A DNA stretch of 45,018 bases. It comes from an uncultured Hyphomicrobiales bacterium (lineage in GTDB: Bacteria > Pseudomonadota > Alphaproteobacteria > Rhizobiales > Beijerinckiaceae). This document shows, one piece after another, positions 1-7,255 of this stretch; within the stretch, counting starts at the first letter, position 1, and each line of letters opens with the position of its first letter. The notes below the pieces were generated by a model. It was given only the letters and a program-made list of their open reading frames with translations. It was not told the DNA's origin and made no database searches. A program made the position numbers and the translations under genes. The stretch is taken from contig CAIUWR010000079.1 in NCBI GenBank assembly GCA_903902915.1, positions 1 to 45,018 of the forward strand, written 5' to 3'.

Positions 1-1
1 A

Positions 2-32
2 TCGAACCAATCTCCTCCCGCCTAATTAGGCG
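2..32 (-). promoter_or_regulatory. Shine-Dalgarno and palindrome upstream of a gene starting at the left edge
   Basis: Read leftward, positions 18-12 give GGAGGAG, a near-perfect ribosome binding site, and positions 2-1 read AT after a 9-nt spacer, so an ATG is probably cut by the window edge. Just upstream, 19-32 is a perfect 14-bp palindrome (CGCCTAATTAGGCG), either an operator or a very short stem. Together with the promoter at 110-138 this implies a leftward gene with a ~100-nt leader. Its identity cannot be seen. Confidence 0.5.
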
Positions 33-109
33 AGATATGAACACCCTAAGGAGCTCGGAAAAACTGGGTCGCGTCCGCCGCACAAGTCGGCGTCGCCGTC
101 AGTGGGTGC

Positions 110-138
110 TGTATAGTCGCGGCCCCCGGACCTGTCAA
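110..138 (-). promoter_or_regulatory. sigma-70 type promoter reading leftward
   Basis: On the minus strand TTGACA (138-133) and TATACA (115-110) are separated by 17 nt, five or six consensus bases in each box. It points away from rplS toward the left edge, where a Shine-Dalgarno site lies at 18-12. This is one of the strongest promoter matches in the window and suggests a well-expressed gene or operon just outside. Confidence 0.65.
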
Positions 139-401
139 CACCCATATGTCACTATTGCAACGTTATCGGCTGTTCGCAGGCTTTTCCCTGGTTCTATGGG
201 ATAGATGCCCGGTCGAAAGACTATCGATACGCCTCCGGGCACACGAAGGGAAACGAGCAATGGCCTCGAGGCTTCGATGTCCGCGCGCAGAACGCCGGGC
301 GTCGGCTGATCGGGGAAGCCATTCCAAGATGGGGAACGATCCGCAGACCAAGGGCGCGACCTCAGCACAGGTCCAGACATGCTTTCATCGTCGTCAGACT
401 G
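139..401. other. intergenic, no gene seen
   Basis: About 260 bp between the leftward promoter and the rplS terminator. Reading frames open here on both strands have no ribosome binding site, overlap one another and look like no known protein. I see no tRNA or repeat. Confidence 0.5.
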
Positions 402-432
402 AAAAACCCCGCCGCATCGCTGCGACGGGGTT
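402..432 (-). terminator. intrinsic terminator of rplS
   Basis: On the minus strand an 11-12 bp stem (AACCCCGTCGCA / TGCGGCGGGGTT, one G-T wobble) with a GCGA loop is followed directly by a run of T. It lies 28 nt past the rplS stop codon. Confidence 0.85.
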
Positions 433-459
433 CAATGATGTTCAGTGCGTGCACGCGGC

Positions 460-897
460 TTACTTGCCAGCGGCGAGCTTGGCGGCCTTTTCCTTGGCCT
501 TCTTGGCGGTCTTGGCCTCGACGCGAGCGGTCCGCTCGGCCACGGTCTCCTGCTTCTCGGCGATACGGGCCGACTTGCCGCGACGATCACGCAGATAATA
601 AAGCTTGGCGCGACGCACCTTGCCGCGACGGACGACCTTGATCGACTCGATGTTCGGGGAGAACACGGGGAACACGCGCTCGACGCCTTCGCCGTAGGAG
701 ATCTTGCGAACGGTGAAGCTCTCGTTGATGCCGGCGCCGCCACGGGCGATGCAGACGCCTTCATAGGCCTGCACGCGGCTACGCTCGCCTTCCTTCACCT
801 TGACGTTCACGATGACCGTGTCGCCGGGGGCGAAGGGGGGAATTTCCTTGGCGAGCCGAACGATCTGTTCGGCTTCGATGGTGGCGATGATATCCAT
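460..897 (-). CDS. rplS: 50S ribosomal protein L19
   Basis: L19 sits at the 30S-50S interface of the ribosome. The 145-residue protein shows the family core: an N-terminal helix, the FAPGDTV segment, the [11 protein letters not shown] loop and the [10 protein letters not shown] to [18 protein letters not shown] block. A Lys/Ala-rich tail (about residues 115-145) is typical of alphaproteobacteria. The frame is open 16 codons further upstream, but ATG 897 is chosen because AGGAG lies 6 nt before it and family members start there. It is usually next to trmD; here a permease gene and ruvC lie between. Confidence 0.97.
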   Translation of the reverse strand: MDIIATIEAEQIVRLAKEIPPFAPGDTVIVNVKVKEGERSRVQAYEGVCIARGGAGINESFTVRKISYGEGVERVFPVFSPNIESIKVVRRGKVRRAKLYYLRDRRGKSARIAEKQETVAERTARVEAKTAKKAKEKAAKLAAGK

Positions 898-967
898 AAC
901 TAACTCCTGCGCTTTTCGCCCTCTTTGGAGCGAGCGTTTTGGCAACGCTGTTTTCAGTTGAGCGCCG

Positions 968-997
968 CCTATACCCCAGCGCGCCCGCCATGTCCAA
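968..997 (-). promoter_or_regulatory. candidate rplS promoter
   Basis: Minus strand TTGGAC (997-992), an 18-nt spacer and TATAGG (973-968), about 70 nt before rplS. The leader then contains a 6-bp hairpin (AGCGTT/AACGCT arms, 934-950) before the ribosome binding site, which could take part in L19 feedback control. The match is moderate and inferred by eye. Confidence 0.45.
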
Positions 998-1029
998 TGA
1001 GAACAGCCGCGCTTTGGAACGCTGCGGCG

Positions 1030-1542
1030 TTATTTGGCGAGGCGCGCCGCCAATTCGCGGGAGCCCCGGTGCTGGGCATGGGTGATGGCCACCGCCAGCG
1101 CATCCGCCGCATCCGGGCTTTTGAAGTCGGATTTGGGCAACAGCACCTTCACCATCATGGCGATCTGCGCCTTGTCCGCATGGCCCGCGCCCACCACGGT
1201 CTTCTTCACCAGATTGGCGGCATATTCGGCCACCGGCAGGCCCGCGAGGCTGGGCACCACCAGCGCGACGCCCCGCGCTTGCCCAAGTTTCAGCGCCGAT
1301 TGCGGGTCGCGGTTGACGAAGGTCTCCTCCACCGCCGCCTCCTGCGGCATGTGCAGATGGATGATCTCGGCCAGCCCCTCGTGCAATTGCCGCAGCCGGT
1401 CGGCCAGCGACAGCTTTGCGTCCGAGTGGATCGCGCCGCAGGCCACGAAGGACAGGCGCGAGCCTTCGCTCTCCACCACGCCCCATCCGAGGTTGCGAAG
1501 ACCGGGATCTATGCCGATGATGCGAATCGTAGCCATTGCCAT
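1030..1542 (-). CDS. ruvC: crossover junction endodeoxyribonuclease RuvC
   Basis: RuvC resolves Holliday junctions by paired nicking as a homodimer, normally with RuvAB. The 170-residue protein has the RNase-H-like start [14 protein letters not shown] with the first catalytic Asp, the [10 protein letters not shown] segment carrying catalytic Glu, and the C-terminal [14 protein letters not shown] motif with the last acidic residues. Length is normal. ATG 1542 and ATG 1536 are both possible starts; the weak GGCGG upstream does not separate them. RuvC usually leads ruvAB, but here it stands alone, divergent from the TauE gene and upstream of rplS on the same strand. Confidence 0.96.
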   Translation of the reverse strand: MAMATIRIIGIDPGLRNLGWGVVESEGSRLSFVACGAIHSDAKLSLADRLRQLHEGLAEIIHLHMPQEAAVEETFVNRDPQSALKLGQARGVALVVPSLAGLPVAEYAANLVKKTVVGAGHADKAQIAMMVKVLLPKSDFKSPDAADALAVAITHAQHRGSRELAARLAK

Positions 1543-1602
1543 CCGCCAAGCTGTAACAGTCTGGCGGTCACCTCCCTAGCGCCGTCAGAAGCGGAGTTCA
1601 TT

Positions 1603-2400
1603 TTGCCCGATCTTTCGTCCCTGCCCGGCGAGCTTGTCGCAGGTCTCTGGTCCGCGATGCAGGAGCCGCGTCTGTGGTTCGTTTTCGCGGTGTCGCTCAT
1701 CGGGGGCGTCGTGCGAGGCTATTCGGGCTTCGGCGGCGCGCTGATCGTCATTCCGCTGGCGGCCATGACCATGGGGCCGGTCATCGCCGTGCCCATGTTC
1801 TACCTCTTCGATCTGGGTTCAGCGACGCCTTATGGCTATAAATCGCTGCCCCAGTGCCGCTGGGCCCAGGTGACGCCGATGCTGGCGGGCCATCTCCTGA
1901 TGCTGCCCGTGGGCGCGTGGCTGTTGACGAATCTGCCCTCGGAGACGGTGCGCTGGGCCATGGCCGGCACGGTGTTTCTGATGCTGGGGCTGCTCGTTTC
2001 AGGCTGGCGCTACACGGGCAGGCCCAATCCGCCCGCATCTTTTGGCGTTGGCGCGGTGGCGGGCTTGATGGGCTCCTCCACCGGCATTTCGGGCCCGCCG
2101 ATCATCGCCTACTGGCTCGGCCAGAAGGATAACGCCACCGTCATCCGCACCAATATCATGGCCTATTACGCCTTGAGCTCGACGGCGACCGACGTGCTTT
2201 TGTGGTGGAAGGGCCTCTTCACCTGGCAGGTGGCGCTCTACGCCATCGTCATCTGGCCCGCCTATGCGCTGGGCCTGTGGGGCGGGGCGAAGATTTTCGA
2301 CCGCGCGAGCGAGCGGTTTTTCCGCGTCTCGGCCTATGCGCTGATCCTGATCTCGGCCATCATCAGCCTGCCGCTGATGGATCGGTTTTTGGTGCGCTGA
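1603..2400 (+). CDS. TauE/SafE family permease (sulfite/anion exporter type)
   Basis: Inner-membrane protein of about 265 residues. Hydrophobic segments follow each other (near residues 20-50, 55-75, 85-120, 135-165, 180-215 and 225-260). Two family hallmarks are visible: the N-terminal half-repeat GYSGFGGAL and the second half-repeat GLMGSSTGISGPPII. Members export sulfite, sulfonates or other organic anions; the substrate cannot be read from sequence. The frame stays open far upstream across ruvC, but TTG 1603 has GGAG 6 nt before it and gives a normal family length. It converges on trmD with a 3-nt gap and no terminator. It sits between trmD and rplS, which are usually adjacent. Confidence 0.85.
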   Translation: MPDLSSLPGELVAGLWSAMQEPRLWFVFAVSLIGGVVRGYSGFGGALIVIPLAAMTMGPVIAVPMFYLFDLGSATPYGYKSLPQCRWAQVTPMLAGHLLMLPVGAWLLTNLPSETVRWAMAGTVFLMLGLLVSGWRYTGRPNPPASFGVGAVAGLMGSSTGISGPPIIAYWLGQKDNATVIRTNIMAYYALSSTATDVLLWWKGLFTWQVALYAIVIWPAYALGLWGGAKIFDRASERFFRVSAYALILISAIISLPLMDRFLVR

Positions 2401-2403
2401 CGC

Positions 2404-3087
2404 CTATGGCCGCTTCAGCAAATCCGGCCGACGGGCGAGCGTGATCGCCTGCGCCTGCGCCCGCCGCCAGGCCGCGATCTTCGCATGGTCGCCCGACAGC
2501 AGCACCTCGGGTATCGGCCGACCCTCGAATTCCCGGGGACGGGTGTAATGGGGATATTCCAGCAGGCCGGATTCGAAGCTCTCGTCGGCGCCTGACTCCA
2601 GCTTGCCCATGACGCCTGGAATCAGCCGCACGCAGGCGTCCAGCAGCACCATGGCGGCGAGCTCTCCGCCCGAGAGCACGTAATCGCCGATGGAGACCTC
2701 CTCCAGCCCGCGCGCCTCGATGACCCGCTCGTCCACGCCCTCGAAGCGCCCGCAGACGATGGCGACGCCCGGCCCCTGCGCCAGATCGCGCACGCGCGCC
2801 TGCGTCAGCGGACGGCCACGCGGAGACATCAGAAGGCGGGGGCGGGGATCGTCGGGGAGCAGCCCCGCATCAAGGCTGGCGGCCAGCACGTCGGCGCGGA
2901 TGACCATGCCGGGTCCGCCGCCCGCAGGCGTATCGTCAACCGACTTATGGCGCCCCAGCCCATGGTCGCGAATTTGCCGCGTTTCAAGCGCCCAGAGCCC
3001 GCGTGCGAGCCCGTCGCCGGAGAGCGACTGGCCAAGCGGGCCGGGGAAGAAATCAGGGTAGAGGGTGAAGATGGAGGCGCGGAACAT
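2404..3087 (-). CDS. trmD: tRNA (guanine-37-N1) methyltransferase
   Basis: TrmD methylates G37 next to the anticodon using S-adenosylmethionine and prevents +1 frameshifting. The 227-residue protein shows the SPOUT trefoil-knot elements: SPRGRPLTQ, the [12 protein letters not shown] segment, and the knot signature [14 protein letters not shown] with the catalytic-region [17 protein letters not shown]. Length is slightly below the usual ~240. Its ATG overlaps the rimM stop by one base (TGATG), so translation is probably coupled. It is the last gene of the ffh-rpsP-rimM-trmD run. Confidence 0.97.
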   Translation of the reverse strand: MFRASIFTLYPDFFPGPLGQSLSGDGLARGLWALETRQIRDHGLGRHKSVDDTPAGGGPGMVIRADVLAASLDAGLLPDDPRPRLLMSPRGRPLTQARVRDLAQGPGVAIVCGRFEGVDERVIEARGLEEVSIGDYVLSGGELAAMVLLDACVRLIPGVMGKLESGADESFESGLLEYPHYTRPREFEGRPIPEVLLSGDHAKIAAWRRAQAQAITLARRPDLLKRP

Positions 3088-3668
3088 CAGGCCTGCTCCC
3101 CGTCCTCCCCCTCCTCCTCCTCCCGCACTTCCGATTCTTGCGGGGGAACGATGGTCACGCGGCCCGCGCTCAGGTCCACATGGGGCGCCACCGCCTTGGT
3201 GAAGGGATAGAGCAGCGTCTCGCCGCCGCTGGCGGGGCGCACTTCCAGAATGTCGCCGGCGCCGAAATTCAGGACATTCGCGACTTCGCCGATCAGCTCG
3301 CCGTTTTCCAGATGGGCGGAAAGGCCGATGAGGTCGGAGTGATAGTATTCTTCTTCGTCCGCTGGCGGCAGGTCGGCCTTGCGCACATGCAGATCGAGAT
3401 TGACGAGGGCTTCCGCCGCCGTGCGGTCATTGACCCCCTCGACGCGGGCCACGAACATGTCGTCGCGGATATGGCGCAGGCTGCGCAAGGCGAAGCTGCG
3501 GGCGCCGTCGGCGCTAAATAGGGGGCTGTAGTCGCCGATGGCGGCCGGGTCTCCGGTGAAGCTCTTCAGCCGCACTTCGCCGCGCACCCCATGGGCAGCG
3601 CCAAAGCGCCCCACAAGCACGAGGTCATGCGCGGGGACCGGCGTTGCGGGGGAGGGAGCGTTGGCCAT
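3087..3668 (-). CDS. rimM: ribosome maturation factor RimM
   Basis: RimM binds S19 and assists maturation of the 30S head. The 193-residue protein has an N-terminal RimM domain starting [22 protein letters not shown] and a C-terminal PRC-barrel domain with [10 protein letters not shown] and the end-of-barrel segment [14 protein letters not shown]. It ends in an unusually acidic tail (about 20 residues rich in Glu and Asp). The start at 3668 fits the family. It precedes trmD with a 1-nt overlap and follows rpsP after 73 nt that hold a strong hairpin. Confidence 0.96.
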   Translation of the reverse strand: MANAPSPATPVPAHDLVLVGRFGAAHGVRGEVRLKSFTGDPAAIGDYSPLFSADGARSFALRSLRHIRDDMFVARVEGVNDRTAAEALVNLDLHVRKADLPPADEEEYYHSDLIGLSAHLENGELIGEVANVLNFGAGDILEVRPASGGETLLYPFTKAVAPHVDLSAGRVTIVPPQESEVREEEEGEDGEQA

Positions 3669-3704
3669 CGGGTAATTTCTTGCAGTTGAGAAAACCGGAG
3701 GGAT

Positions 3705-3731
3705 CCAGCTCCCCCGGGGTGGGGGAGCTGG
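3705..3731 (-). terminator. perfect 11-bp hairpin between rpsP and rimM
   Basis: CCAGCTCCCCC (3705-3715) and GGGGGAGCTGG (3721-3731) form an 11-bp stem with a 5-nt loop, 10 nt after the rpsP stop. There is only a weak T tract (GGTTTTC) beyond it on the transcribed strand. It is more likely a partial terminator or an mRNA 3' stabiliser that lowers rimM-trmD expression relative to rpsP than a full stop. Confidence 0.5.
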
Positions 3732-3741
3732 CGGGGCGGTC

Positions 3742-4104
3742 TTACTCGGCGGAAGCGGTCGCAGCGGCGGCTTCAGCAGCGGCGGCGGCTGCGGCGCGCT
3801 CCTGAGCCTTCTTCTTCGGCTTGGCCTTCTCGGGGTTGCTATGCGCGGCGCGATGGCCGACGCCCACGGTCTCGAGCAGGCGGGCGACGCGGTCGGTCGG
3901 CTGGGCGCCCTTGGCGAGCCAGGCCTTGGCCTTCTCGGCGTCGATGACGAGACGATCAGCGGCGTCCTTGGCCTTCAGGGGATCGAAGGTGCCGATCCGC
4001 TCGACGAAGCGGCCGTCACGGGGCATGCGGGCGTCGGCGATGACGATGCGGTAGAAGGGACGCTTCTTGGCGCCGCCGCGCGACAGACGGATTTTCAGGG
4101 ACAT
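3742..4104 (-). CDS. rpsP: 30S ribosomal protein S16
   Basis: S16 is a small-subunit assembly protein. The 120-residue sequence opens with the family signature [20 protein letters not shown] and continues with [20 protein letters not shown]. The C-terminal 35 residues are Lys- then Ala-rich (a run of seven Ala and further Ala/Glu), an extension common in alphaproteobacteria. The GGAAAGG-like stretch upstream of ATG 4104 may serve as ribosome binding site. It is downstream of ffh and an unrecognised small ORF on the same strand. Confidence 0.97.
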   Translation of the reverse strand: MSLKIRLSRGGAKKRPFYRIVIADARMPRDGRFVERIGTFDPLKAKDAADRLVIDAEKAKAWLAKGAQPTDRVARLLETVGVGHRAAHSNPEKAKPKKKAQERAAAAAAAEAAAATASAE

Positions 4105-4134
4105 TGGATTTTCCTTTCTGGGATGGGGAACGGT

Positions 4135-4386
4135 TCAGGATTTATGGTCTTCGACCAGTTGCTCGATCGCGGCCCAGGCGTCGTCCTGCATGCCTTCCGA
4201 ACGGAAGACCTCGACATCCACCGAGCCGTCCTCGCGCACGTCGATCTCCCAGTATTCGCCGGGCACATGCACGAGAAACGAGAACGCATCGTCACGATAC
4301 GCTTTCGTGTCGTAGTAGATGTTCGCCGCGTCGAGCTGCTCCTTGATGCTCTTGAACACGTCGAACATATTCACTTTCATTTCCAT
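4135..4386 (-). CDS. unrecognised small acidic protein between ffh and rpsP
   Basis: I do not recognise this 83-residue protein. It starts with an amphipathic helix (FDVFKSIKEQLDAANIYY), has two likely beta strands (AFSFLVHV and YWEIDVREDGSVDVEVF) and ends in an acidic helix. There is no signal peptide or membrane segment. The start lies 4 nt after the ffh stop, suggesting translational coupling; ATG 4386, 4380 and 4368 are all possible, and the frame is open further up inside ffh. Codon use matches the neighbours, so it is probably real and co-transcribed with ffh and rpsP. Confidence 0.7.
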   Translation of the reverse strand: MEMKVNMFDVFKSIKEQLDAANIYYDTKAYRDDAFSFLVHVPGEYWEIDVREDGSVDVEVFRSEGMQDDAWAAIEQLVEDHKS

Positions 4387-4390
4387 CGGA

Positions 4391-5956
4391 TCACTTCTTC
4401 TTTCCGAAGGGATTGAAATTGGGCAAACCGCCGAGACCGGGCAGTTTGGGACCGCCCAGGCCCGGAAGGCCGGGGAGCCTGGGGGGCGCGCTGAAGGCGC
4501 CGGGGGGCGGGGCGTCGGGCAGTTTGGGGGCCGCGCCGCCCATCTGCTTCTGCATTTCGGCGATCTGCTCCTGGCTTGGCATGCCGCCGGGCAAGCCTCC
4601 CATGCCGCCGCCGCCAAGCCCGAACATTTCGGCCATCTTGCCCATGGGGCCACGCTTGGCGCCGCCCATGGCCTTCATCATGTCGGCCATCTGCCGGTGT
4701 TGCTTGAGCAGACGGTTGATCTCCTCGACCTTGGCGCCCGCGCCCGCCGCGATGCGCCGCTTGCGCGAGGCCTTCAAGATGTCGGGGTTGCGCCGCTCCT
4801 GCGGCGTCATGGACAGGATGATGGCGCGCTGGCGCTTGATCATGCGGTCGTCGAGATTGGCGCCGGCGATCTGGCTCTTCATCTTCGCCATGCCGGGCAA
4901 CATGCCCATGATGCCGCCAAGACCGCCGATCTTCTCCACCTGCAACAGCTGGTCGGCCAGATCTTCCAGATCGAACTTGCCCTTGCGCATCTTGTCGGCG
5001 ATGCGTTGGGCCTTTTCGGCGTCGATGCTCTGCGCCGCCTTCTCGACGAGCGAGACGATGTCGCCCATGCCCAGAATGCGGTTGGCGATGCGCGAGGGGT
5101 GAAAATCGTCGAGATCGTCCACCTTCTCGCCGGTGCCGATCAGCTTGATCGGCTTGCCGGTGACGGCGCGCATGGAGAGGGCCGCGCCGCCGCGCCCATC
5201 GCCATCGGTGCGGGTCAGCACGATGCCGGTGATGCCCACGCGACTGTCGAAATTGCGCGCCAGATTCACCGCGTCCTGACCGGTGAGCGCGTCGGCGACG
5301 AGCAGGATCTCATGCGGATTGGCGGCCGCCTTGATCTGCGCCATCTCCTCCATGAGCGGCTCGTCGATATGGGTGCGGCCGGCCGTGTCGAGGATCACCA
5401 CGTCAAAGCCCTGCAAACGCGCGACTTCCTCGGCGCGGCGGGCGATTTCGACGGGGCTCTGGCCCGCGATGATCGGCAGGGTCTCGATGCCGACCTGACG
5501 GCCCAGCACCGCGAGCTGCTCCTGCGCGGCGGGGCGCTTCACGTCGAGGGACGCCATCAGCACCTTGCGCTTGTAGCGGTCGCGCAGGCGCTTGGCGATC
5601 TTGGCGGCGGTGGTGGTCTTGCCCGCGCCTTGCAGGCCGACCATCATGACGCCGACGGGAGCGGCGGCTTCGAGATTGATCGGATCGGCGTCGGAACCCA
5701 GCGTCTCGATGAGCACGTCGTTGACGATCTTGATGACCATCTGGCCGGGCGAGATCGACTTCACCACATTGGCGCCGACCGCGCGCTCTTTCACCTTGTC
5801 GATGAAAGCGCGCACGACGTCGAGCGCCACATCCGCCTCAAGCAGGGCGCGGCGCACTTCACGCATGGCGACATCGACATCCGCCTCGCTCAACGCGCCC
5901 CGGCGCGTCAGCTGGTCGAAGATGCCGGAGAGCTTTTCGGACAGGCCCTCGAACAT
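4391..5956 (-). CDS. ffh: signal recognition particle protein Ffh (SRP54)
   Basis: Ffh with 4.5S RNA binds signal sequences of nascent membrane proteins and delivers them to FtsY. The 521-residue protein has the N domain (MFEGLSEKLSGIFDQL), the G domain with P-loop GLQGAGKTTTAAK near residue 108, DTAGRTHID and the TRTDGDGRGGAAL segment, then a Met-rich M domain (about 320-450). The C-terminus is a long Gly/Met/Pro-rich tail. The frame is open to 6136, but ATG 5956 has AGGAG 5 nt upstream and gives the canonical N-terminus. First gene of the ffh-rpsP-rimM-trmD group. Confidence 0.98.
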   Translation of the reverse strand: MFEGLSEKLSGIFDQLTRRGALSEADVDVAMREVRRALLEADVALDVVRAFIDKVKERAVGANVVKSISPGQMVIKIVNDVLIETLGSDADPINLEAAAPVGVMMVGLQGAGKTTTAAKIAKRLRDRYKRKVLMASLDVKRPAAQEQLAVLGRQVGIETLPIIAGQSPVEIARRAEEVARLQGFDVVILDTAGRTHIDEPLMEEMAQIKAAANPHEILLVADALTGQDAVNLARNFDSRVGITGIVLTRTDGDGRGGAALSMRAVTGKPIKLIGTGEKVDDLDDFHPSRIANRILGMGDIVSLVEKAAQSIDAEKAQRIADKMRKGKFDLEDLADQLLQVEKIGGLGGIMGMLPGMAKMKSQIAGANLDDRMIKRQRAIILSMTPQERRNPDILKASRKRRIAAGAGAKVEEINRLLKQHRQMADMMKAMGGAKRGPMGKMAEMFGLGGGGMGGLPGGMPSQEQIAEMQKQMGGAAPKLPDAPPPGAFSAPPRLPGLPGLGGPKLPGLGGLPNFNPFGKKK

Positions 5957-6004
5957 GGTTGCTCCTCGCATGGCCCCCGAAGGAGGCGGCTTCGCCAAAG
6001 CCCC

Positions 6005-6028
6005 AAAACAAAACGCGCCCGGGGGCGC
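6005..6028 (-). terminator. terminator-like hairpin inside the ffh leader (possible attenuator)
   Basis: On the minus strand GCGCCC and GGGCGC (6028-6015) form a short GC stem followed by TTTTGTTTT. It lies between the ffh promoter (6108-6136) and ATG 5956. A second small hairpin (GGCTT/AAGCC) and a CCCGCC/GGCGGG hairpin are in the same leader, so competing structures are possible. No known riboswitch was recognised. Confidence 0.4.
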
Positions 6029-6107
6029 ATCGCGCTGCCGGGCGTTGACCCCCCGCCTCAAGGGCGGGTGGGCGTCAGGTTTCAGGATCTCTGACGAGAA
6101 CTCGCGG

Positions 6108-6136
6108 TGTTTAGGCTGCGGGGGCGGAGGAGTCAA
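6108..6136 (-). promoter_or_regulatory. ffh operon promoter
   Basis: Minus strand TTGACT (6136-6131), 17-nt spacer, TAAACA (6113-6108). It lies just past the end of the upstream gene and about 145 nt before the ffh start, leaving a structured leader. This is a good sigma-70 match, found by eye. Confidence 0.6.
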
Positions 6137-6163
6137 GGAAAGGAGCGTGGGCCTCGCGATCCC

Positions 6164-7135
6164 TCATTCCACCACCCAGGCTCCGGGCTTGGCCAGCGGG
6201 CGCAAATCGGCGTAGGGCAGGTCGCAGCCATAGCCGCCCTCCGCATAGGAGCCCAGCGCATAGCGGTCAAAGGTGACGCTGACATGATCGGCGGTGAAGC
6301 TCCATGTGCGCAAGTCGCGCAGGGACTTGTCCAACGCGGCGTCGAAGTCGCTCAGCTCCTGCGCCTCGGGCTGGTCAACGCCGCGCTCCTTCTTGTCTTG
6401 CAGGACTTGCGCGCGGCACAGGCTGACCACCTTGTGCGCGGCCGTTCCGTCAAACAGATCCGCAAAGCCAAGCTCACGGCCCCGGGCGAGATCGACATTG
6501 ACGTCCCGGCTCGACATATTGGGATGGGCGGCGCCTTCCGCCATTGTGTATGAGTCCATATGCACCGACACGAGGCGCGCGGAGGCATAGGTGACGGCCG
6601 CCGTGGTCTCGATGTTCGTCTCCCTGTCCGGCTCGCCGCTCATATCCGCAATCAATTCGTCAACATATCCGCGAACGAGTTCGTTGAACCGCTTCTCCCC
6701 CGCAGTCGCAGAGCCGGCGAAAGCGAAGGTCTCGATCTGCTGTCCGGACTTGCCCCGGCCATTGCGCCAGCGGATCAGCGGGACGAGGCGGCTCTCGGCG
6801 CCGGGGCCCGCCTGGGGCGCTCCGGTGAGATAATTCAGCCGCCCATTCATCCGGGTGGCGAGGCAGGCGTTGACCTTGTCCTGATTGGCGCAGGCGTCGC
6901 GCAGGGCGAGCCAGGCGCGTTGGGAGCCCTGTAGCGCGGCCTTGGCGCCCGCATCGCCAGCCGCCCGCAGCGCGCCATAGGCCTGATTGATCTGATCGTC
7001 GAGGGCGAGCAATGGCGTATTGGCGCAGATCGCTTTCTCGACCGGACTGCGGGCGGCCGCACAATCGAAGGCCAAAGCGGGCGCCACGTGGGCGCATCCC
7101 AGCAGCAGGGACATCAACGGCAGGCTGGGCTTCAT
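6164..7135 (-). CDS. secreted protein with LprI-like N-terminal and RsiV/DUF3298-like C-terminal domain
   Basis: The 323-residue protein starts with a signal peptide (cleavage probably after PALA, residue 22). Residues 24-105 resemble the lysozyme-inhibitor LprI N-terminal domain: FDCAAARSPVEKAICANTPLLALDDQINQAY with paired cysteines and LRDACANQDKVNACLATR. The C-terminal part contains the GGAHP-type signature seen in RsiV/DUF3298 domains (here AEGAAHPNMSS) and ends with a DLPYADLRPL strand. Such proteins act in the periplasm and may bind lysozyme or envelope components; the exact role is unknown. It lies divergent from priA and upstream of the ffh promoter. Confidence 0.75.
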   Translation of the reverse strand: MKPSLPLMSLLLGCAHVAPALAFDCAAARSPVEKAICANTPLLALDDQINQAYGALRAAGDAGAKAALQGSQRAWLALRDACANQDKVNACLATRMNGRLNYLTGAPQAGPGAESRLVPLIRWRNGRGKSGQQIETFAFAGSATAGEKRFNELVRGYVDELIADMSGEPDRETNIETTAAVTYASARLVSVHMDSYTMAEGAAHPNMSSRDVNVDLARGRELGFADLFDGTAAHKVVSLCRAQVLQDKKERGVDQPEAQELSDFDAALDKSLRDLRTWSFTADHVSVTFDRYALGSYAEGGYGCDLPYADLRPLAKPGAWVVE

Positions 7136-7255
7136 GGCGTGGCTCCGGACCGCTAAAAGGGTCGAATCTCAAAAAAACCAGAGTGCTACAGAAATCCGCG
7201 CGCGTCATCTCACGCGCTTTTCCGTTTCCTCGCCCAAGGTGCTACTCCTGCGGCC

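Noticed and set aside
146-598. Plus-strand ORF overlapping the rplS end
   Set aside because: No ribosome binding site, runs through the rplS terminator and antisense to rplS.
5995-6100. SRP RNA (ffs) in the ffh leader
   Set aside because: The size fits, but the conserved GGAAGGAAGC apical loop of SRP RNA is absent.
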